Shown here: piece after piece, positions 57,654-64,000 of the stretch
Numbering within the stretch: the first letter of the stretch is position 1
Layout of the letters: each line of letters opens with the position of its first letter
From: Pogostemon cablin
Taxonomy: Eukaryota; Streptophyta; Magnoliopsida; Lamiales; Lamiaceae
Direction of reading: 5' to 3'
Assembly (NCBI GenBank): GCA_023678885.1
Contig: CM043005.1
Coordinates: forward strand, 1,064,814 to 1,128,813
DNA: 64,000 nt
The notes under the pieces: model-generated
Told to the model about the DNA's origin: nothing
Database searches by the model: none
Seen by the model: only the letters and a program-made list of their open reading frames with translations
Translations under genes and position numbers: made by a program

Positions 57654-57917
57654 GATAAAGTCTCTTGTGAGACGATAATTACGTGAGACGGGTCGACCCG
57701 TTGTTAAAATATGATTGTTATATAGGTAAAGTATATTTTTTTAAGTACAATAAATAATAAATTAAAATATATTTTTAAAGTGTTATAGTATAATTAACTA
57801 TCAATATACTTTAACTACTAATAAGCATACTTTATCTATATAACAATTATACTTTAACAATGAGTTAACATGTCTCATTATCATTTTACGTAAACTTGTC
57901 TCACAAAAGAGTCCCTC
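57654..57917. mobile_element. MULE-type MITE family M2, copy 2
   Basis: 264 bases with ends GATAAAGTCTCTTGTGAGAC and, from the right, GAGGGACTCTTTTGTGAGAC. Flanking TTTAAGAAA (57645-57653) and TATAAGAAA (57918-57926) match at 8 of 9. Confidence 0.82.
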
Positions 57918-58007
57918 TATAAGAAATATAAATATCCTAATACACTTCAATATAACAGAGTAATATAACAGATAATTACTGTTTAATATAAAAAGTAAAT
58001 TCTATTA

Positions 58008-58231
58008 CTCCATCCGCTAGAAAGGTATACATTTTTCTATTTTGGGCGTCCGCACCAAAAGTATACATTTCTCTTTTTACACACAAATGGGATCCACATG
58101 CATCAATAATACATTTAATATATAGGACTCGCACACTCCACTAATACAACTATCTATTACACATTAAATAATAATACTCTTTAATCCACTTGCAAAAACC
58201 AAATGCATACCTTAAGAACGGACGAGGGGAG
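58008..58231. mobile_element. Stowaway-like MITE
   Basis: CTCCATCCGCTAGAAAGG start and GAACGGACGAGGGGAG end beside TA. Confidence 0.8.
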
Positions 58232-58544
58232 TATTACTCTTCTATATAAAATAAATTATAACTCTTTAAAAATCAAACTTAATATCTTAACAAGCATCAC
58301 CCAAGATCATAAAAAAGAGGTTTATTTAGGTGACCATGGGTCACCGGTGACCCACTCACATGAGGTATACCTTGTGCACATTCAATATAAGAAGATTATC
58401 GGTGACTCATGATCAGCTAAGAATCATCTTATAAAAAATACTAGTACCGCTTAAACAAAAGTACCTACGGCTATATTGGTATGACTGAATGAAATAATGG
58501 GAATGAAATGATTAAAAATTATTTTTATTATGATTGGTATCGTT

Positions 58545-58713
58545 CAGGCTCCTTTCCTATTTTACATATATGGGACCCACGCACCTCCTCTAATACAATT
58601 AAAATATGGGGCTCACACTCCTACTAATGCAACTATCCACTACACATTAACTAATAATATTCCTTAATCTACGTGAAAAAGCAAAATGGTCTCTTTTGAA
58701 GGGACGGAGGGAG
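58545..58713. mobile_element. Stowaway-like MITE, left end missing
   Basis: Right terminus GAAGGGACGGAGGGAG before TA and typical inner words (GGGACCCACGCACC, CTACACATTAACTAATAATA), but the left terminus was not found. Confidence 0.65.
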
Positions 58714-59154
58714 TATATTTTAATAATTATAAAAAAATAATTAAAAATAAAATAAAATATAAATATTTGTAAAATATAAATATAATTTAAAATATAAATA
58801 AAATATTTATATATATTAAAAAATATTAAACTATGTATAAAAAATTATATTTATATTTGTATTACATGTATATATTCAATTTAATTAATAATTTTAATTT
58901 TTTATATATAATTTACTAATTTTTATTTTGAATAAATATTTAAAAAATTATATACAATTATATTTAAAAATTTTAAGAATTAAATTTAATTATATATATA
59001 TTTACCGATTTGAGTATATAAAAAATATTTAATTTTTTTATTTAGATTTTAAATGATTTAATATTTTATTTTTATTAAATAATTTAGTGCAAATAATTTT
59101 AATAAATATTATATGTTAAGTAGAGAAATAGTAACATATTTATAATTATATAAA
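58714..59154. other. Very AT-rich stretch
   Basis: Made mostly of AAATATAAATA-type words; no gene or defined repeat was recognised. Confidence 0.5.
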
Positions 59155-59602
59155 GGAAAAATTACTCATAGGTACACACTTTGTAACCATAATTATTGTG
59201 AGATACATTGATTTAAAAAAATTACTCTCACATACAAAATATTAAAATAAAATATCAAATACCCTAAACTCTTACACTTTTAAACCACAAACCCTAAACC
59301 CCTCACCCACCTACTGCTGCCGCCGTCCGGTCGCTGGACCACCACCGGACCGCCGGCAGGTAGCCGGACCACGGCCGGCCGAACCGCCGCCGGATATACA
59401 TTTTTTTATTGCACACACTTTTTTTACTGCACACACTTTTGCTCACGAATTTTTATGCTGCACACAAACATTTATATGCAGCACATTGTAAGGGTAATAT
59501 TAAAATACCACTATATATTTTTGTAGTTAGTAGTAATATTTTTATATGTTTGTATCTCATAGTAATATAGGAGTTTTTAATGTACCTAGTAGTAAGTACC
59601 CC
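59155..59602 (-). mobile_element. MULE-type MITE family M1, copy 3 (inverted)
   Basis: 448 bases. Read on the minus strand it starts GGGGTACTTACTACTAGGTA; the other end reads GGAAAAATTACTCATAGGTA. Perfect 9-bp target duplication TTATATAAA at 59146-59154 and 59603-59611. It carries the same internal repeats (TGCTGCACACAAACA region), telo-box (CCCTAAACCCC) and a GC-rich CCGGCGG core. Confidence 0.9.
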
Positions 59603-59713
59603 TTATATAAATAAATATTGTATTAAGCGTGAGCGTGAGGATGGGTGGGAACTAGAGAATGGAATGGGCAATAGCATGTGGGTGAGAGGAATGTCTATTC
59701 CCACAAATAAGGG

Positions 59714-61435
59714 TATAGCAATTAAATTTTATTGCATAATAAATAAAATGCTAGGGGTGTGCACAATGCGATTATACGATTTTTTCTATATAATTTAAAT
59801 TGCATTGTCATTTACGATTCAGTTTAGCAATCAAATTTAAACCGTAATTTTTCAAGTAATATTGATTATGCGGTTTTAAACTGTTTCAATCAGTTTTGGT
59901 AAGGTTTGGTGGTTTTATTAATATATTAGCCTACATAAATATCGATCTGGATCTCTTATTTTATAATTGTACTACACTTCGTATTTTACAACTTATTTTC
60001 TAATAAAAAACATATTCCATAAGTAATGATCATTGCATCCTTGTACATTTGACGATAATTTATTTAGCCATGATAATAACATATGTCAAACATTTAATAT
60101 GTAAAATAGGTGATGAAACTTATAAATATAATAAGTGATCCCATTTACATTAATATATAAACATAAACCTATAGTCATGTGAAAATATTTGTAACCCTTG
60201 ATCTAATAATACATAGGAGGTTAGACTAGTTGATTAGCTTATAGTTGGGATTTTACATAGATGTATGAGAGAAATAATAAAGATAAGAAGTACTCCATTG
60301 AAGTAAAAAGAAAAGAAGTTAGGACACATCTATAGAGTGAAGATAAAGACAACAACATTAATAGAATTTATTTTTTATTGGAAGAGTGAGTGAATAACTA
60401 ATGAATAATGACTAAACTACATAAATAGTAACATGTAATATAATCCTAATAAAAACTAGCGGTGTGGTCGGTGCGGTTTCGACCATAAAAATAAAACCGC
60501 ACCATAAAGTGCGGTGTGATTTTTTCTTAAATTATAAATTACAGTTTATCTAAATAATTGTATATAGCAGTGCGGTATAATTCGGTGCAGGTGGTTTTTG
60601 CGGTTTTCAAAATTTTTTGCTCAACCCTATAAAATGCGAAGAAAAATATATTAAATATTAAATAAATATTTATTTATTAAGAAATTTAAATAAATTAATT
60701 TCTAAAATAAATGAATAAATAATTAATAATTAATATAATTATTTGAGCCCAAATCCAAGTCAAATGGGTTCAATTCAAGTCAAGTGTGTCTGACCCAAGT
60801 CAAATCCAGCAAGCCTAATTAAATTAAATAGGCCCAAGTCCGGTCCAGCAGGCTTAATTAAAGGGAAAAGCCCAACATATCTTTTAAAGGAGAGAATATC
60901 TCACAAGAGGTTATTTTCTCTACCTATAAATAAAGGGTCTTCAGTCCTCATTCCAAATATTTTGGAAAATCCTGAAAACTCGGAAACTCTAAAGAAATTT
61001 GGAATCTCTACGAAAATTAAGTTATTCTTCAAAGATCAATTTAAAAATGACATTCAATCTGAGATCAAGGTGCGGAGCCCCTCAGATTCAATATTTCTCC
61101 AAGTCAAGTTCATCCAACAATATTCGTAAAGTCAACGATGTTCTATCAAATTGAACGGCGTCCTTCATGATAAATCTTCAAGTCAACGTCTGATTCGAAC
61201 AAATGCTCGACGCCTCCGGATAAACATTTTAAAGTTTCAAGTCAAACTTGATCTCGGACAAGTTTCATCCGATGATCCGACTCTGAAAGTTGATAAAGTC
61301 AAAGAAGTCAACTCAAGAGAGGAATCAGAGGATAGCTAGAGTCTGTTTCTTAAATTCTCAAGTTCAATCCACATTGGATTATCTTTGTAATTTATTTTGT
61401 GTTTATTATTTAATAAATACAAATTTTGTTGTAAC
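59714..61435 (+). mobile_element. 5' LTR of gag-only family (copy E), split by a hAT element
   Basis: The part before the insert (TTAAATTTTATTGCATAAT, 59721 on) and the part after it (ATTTATTTATTAAGAAATTT..., ending TTGTAACA at 61435) align with the LTR at 32789-34202. The start base is inferred: TATAGCAA here for TGTAGGAA there. It is followed by TTTGGCACGCCTAGTAGGAC, the likely primer-binding region (61443-61462). Confidence 0.65.
59752..60629. mobile_element. Non-autonomous hAT-type element
   Basis: 878 bases with termini TAGGGGTGTGCA and, from the right, TAGGGTTGAGCA, and a perfect 8-bp target duplication TAAAATGC (59744-59751 and 60630-60637). Eight-base duplications and TAGGG-type ends fit hAT elements. 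Inside, GCGGTTT and ACCGCAC words recur in both orientations. No transposase frame is present. Confidence 0.85.
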
Positions 61436-61503
61436 AAAATTTGGCACGCCTAGTAGGACCGTTTCCACCTCTCATCTCTTCTCTACAAGAAAAGATACAA
61501 AGT

Positions 61504-62801
61504 ATGGTTCCTTTTAGGATTGTCATTAGAAGATCTTCTGCCTTAGAGTCTTCAGAGCTGCAAACTGTGAAAATTCAAAAGACAACTCCTCTCAAGATTG
61601 CGATAAGAAGGTCTACTGCCTCAAAGCTTACAGAGTTACAGACTCAAGATGTTGAAGTAGTTATAAGGAGTACGTCTGAAGCCTTCTTAGAGACAAATCA
61701 CGTGGTGGGAATTACTCTTGATAAGCCACTGCACGACGACAAATATGGTGATGATGACTTTGTCAGTCTAACTCTCAATCCACAAAAAGTTCGGTGTATG
61801 ACTCATCCATAGCTTTAGCCATAGCAACAAATGATTTGTCTATTGAAGAACAACTGGCAAGCTTGACTTAGTCCGTTGCTGCACTCACCAAGCAAAGCGA
61901 AGAACAAGGTCTGTTGATCCTCAAGCTAATGGAGAAGATGACCAACACTGAAACAAGTCATGCAAATGAAAAACAAGTTGAGGATGAAGGCGAGAAGGAC
62001 ACCGCGAAGCACCATCTATCTGAAATGAAGCCAGTTGAGGAAGTGATACAAATTTTAGTTGACGGAATGCTTCCTATGAACTTACTGAAAAGCATCGTAC
62101 TAGAGATGATAAAAGACAAGTATAAAAAGAGCTCCAAATCTTCTGTTGCCTATAAAAAGCCATATACGAAAAGAGTTGACAGCTTGAAGATGTCAGTTGA
62201 CTACCAGCCTCCTAAATTTAAACAATTCAATGGCAAAGACAATTCAAGACAACACATAGCGCACTTTATCGAGACATGTAATAATGTTGGAACCTTTGAT
62301 GATTATATGGTCAAACAATTTGTCTGCTCACTGAAAGGAAATGCCTTTGATTTGTATATCGACTTGGAAGCTAACTCCATCAACAGCTGGGGGCAAATGA
62401 AAAAAGAGTTTCTCAATCGCTTCTACAGCACTCGAAGAACTGTTAGTATGATCAAATTGACTAACACTTGCCAGTGGAAAGAGGAGCTAGCAGTTGATTA
62501 TATTAATCAATGGAGAAATCTAAGCTTGAACTGCAAAGATAAACTGTCTGAAGTCTCTACCATCAACATATGCATTCAAGGGATGCAGTGGAGCCTGTGA
62601 TACATCCTTCAAGGAATTCAACCAAAGACCTTTGAAGAACTAGCTACAAGAGCTCATGATATGGAGTTGAGTATGACAACAAGTAACTTTGATTTGCCTT
62701 CAATTGACGACTCTTGTGAGTTTGAAGATATGTCATTCGATGACCCTCTCGAGGAGGAGTCACAGTCAAAGACACAAGTGTCTAAAGATTCAAATAAATG
62801 A
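61504..62801 (+). pseudogene. Ty3/gypsy gag of the gag-only family (copy E), broken
   Basis: Starts MVPFRIVIRRSSALESSELQ at 61504. A frameshift near 61790 and a stop at about 61869 follow, then the frame from 61914 carries YTKRVDSLKMSVDYQPPKFK, IAHFIETCNNVGTFDDYMVK, SWGQMKKEFLNRFYSTRRTV and CIQGMQWSL. It has a TGA at 62598 and continues in frame to TGA at 62799-62801. No zinc knuckle, protease or pol follows: the next 600 bases are tandem repeats. It matches copy C (31524-32717) along its length. Confidence 0.85.
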
Positions 62802-62861
62802 AGTTAAATCAAGAGAAAATTGTGCATCCCATGATTGGGGACAATGAATTATTCACAAATT

Positions 62862-63330
62862 CAAAGCTCCTTGACATGAGCGAAAACTGTCTACATGACG
62901 CTCCTTGATATTAGTTAAAACTATCTAATATCTCTCAAGTTATGCTCCTCGGCACGAGTGAAAACTGTCTACATGTTATGCTCCTTGATACGAGCTTAAA
63001 CTGTCTCATTCAAATCAAATCTCCTTGAGAAGAGACGTAACTCTCCACATGTTATGCTCCTTGATACGAGCTTAAACTGTCTCATTCAAATCAAATCTCG
63101 TTGAGAAGAGACGAAACTCTCCACATGTTATGCTCCTTGATACGAGTTTAAATTTTCCTACTCAAATTCAAAACTCCTTGAAAAGAGTATAAACTATCTA
63201 TTCAAAACTCCTTGAGAAGAGTATAAACTGTCTATAAATCAAGTTCAAGACTCATTGAGAAGAGTATAAACTGTCTACAACTCAAATTCAAGACTCATTG
63301 GCACGAGTATCAATTATCAGCAAATTCAAA
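62862..63330 (+). repeat. Tandem-repeat tail after gag
   Basis: A degenerate unit of about 35-40 bases, of the CTCCTTGAGAAGAGTATAAACTGTCTA type, is repeated about a dozen times. Three starts of a 76-bp higher-order unit (ACATGTTATGCTCCTTGATA) lie at 62971, 63047 and 63123. The spacers vary too much and there is no conserved leader, so this is not a CRISPR array. Confidence 0.88.
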
Positions 63331-64000
63331 TTCAAATATCTTTAACGCATGAGCCTAAATTGCATGTTACTCCTGGCTCGGATTAGTATAAACTGTGTAT
63401 GGCACCCTCCGCATTTCAAACCATATCATGTCCCTTTGAACTACGTAATGACTTGATCCTCTTAAAGGAGGTATGTAGGCAGTTTAGCACTCTACTGAGT
63501 TCAATCATATTATAGGCTTTTCGCATCAAGTTTGTGAGACAAGCAATAAATTGAAACGTGAATGAGCTGAAAAAAATCTGACAAAGAGGAGACAGTGGTT
63601 TGACATAAGTTCGGGTGAAGAATCCAAATTCTTGTTGTAGCAAGAAAAAAAGAGCTTATGGTTGTAAAGAAATCCGAGTCCTTGCTATGTTGAAGGGAAA
63701 ATGAGTTGGATTGTAAACTGTTAAATTAAGAGGTGTTGATTGAATTATTATTTAAATTCATTCATAAATTCTCTTAATTTAGCTTAAGATGATAAGCTTA
63801 TTATATGGGGTATAAATTGATATGATCATAAACTAATTGGACCCATCATATTGGCAACCCAGGACCAAGAGAAGTTAAAGGCAATGAAAGCCCAAATTAT
63901 TAATAATTGGCCCATGTTAATTCTGCAGCTCAGCAAACGTATCGAGCCCATTTGGTTAGTCAAAATTGGGAAAATTAAGTCAAAATTGGAAAGTTAATTA
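63331..64000. other. End of window: possible 3' region of the gag-only element
   Basis: No frame is supported. A purine stretch AATTAAGAGG followed by TGTTGATTGAATTATTATTT at 63735 could be a polypurine tract and LTR start, but the sequence does not match the 5' LTR, so no 3' LTR is called. Confidence 0.3.

Noticed and set aside
62862..63330. Regular repeats resembling a CRISPR array
   Set aside because: Repeat units vary in length and sequence, spacers are themselves repetitive, and the context is a plant retrotransposon tail.
63735..64000. 3' LTR of the gag-only element at the window end
   Set aside because: It starts plausibly after a purine run, but its sequence does not match the 5' LTR of the same element.

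Overview
This window is nuclear DNA of a flowering plant, very probably a eudicot. It has spliced genes with GT-AG introns and long AT-rich non-coding stretches. Four plant gene families are recognisable, and the space between and inside them is filled with Ty3/gypsy retrotransposon remains, Stowaway-like MITEs, Mutator-like and hAT-like non-autonomous elements and one tRNA-derived SINE. Nothing prokaryotic, organellar or CRISPR-like was seen. The family style of the repeats would fit an asterid such as a member of Lamiales, but that is only an impression.

Layout. 1-5233: 3' part of a decayed Tekay-type gypsy element (+) with its 3' LTR. 6072-8154: six-exon gene for a secretory-type protein phosphatase 2C (+). 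11119-15556: nine-exon PEAPOD/TIFY4-type gene (-). 19420-20455: a complete 1.04-kb Pack-MULE-like element carrying a palindrome array and an aminotransferase exon fragment. 20772-22268: four-exon LIFEGUARD (Bax-inhibitor-1 family) gene (+) with a one-base deletion in exon 3. About 23290-34202: an apparent chimeric retrotransposon (-), in which the 5' LTR and gag of a gag-only family are joined to the gag tail, pol and 3' LTR of an Athila-type element. 34635-43199: seven-exon VAN3-binding/FORKED-like gene (-), whose 6.5-kb second intron holds about fourteen Stowaway copies, a SINE and a MULE-type MITE. 46004-50768: truncated Athila (+). 50899-51948: Copia-type LTR. 52900-58720: MITE-rich tract. 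59714 to at least 63400: a second copy of the gag-only family (+), with a hAT element in its LTR and a tandem-repeat tail.

The host genes are unrelated to one another: a Ser/Thr phosphatase, a repressor adaptor limiting meristemoid division, a membrane cell-death suppressor and a PH-domain vesicle-trafficking/vein-patterning protein. Exon models for the phosphatase, PEAPOD and FORKED-like genes close in phase across every junction, which supports them strongly. The LIFEGUARD model closes only if one missing base is allowed for.

The most interesting material is in the mobile DNA: the Pack-MULE-like element, a three-copy MITE family with 9-bp target duplications and conserved internal telo-box and TGTGCAGC repeats, a hAT-type element with a perfect 8-bp target duplication, and the gag/Athila chimera with a direct junction near 31391.
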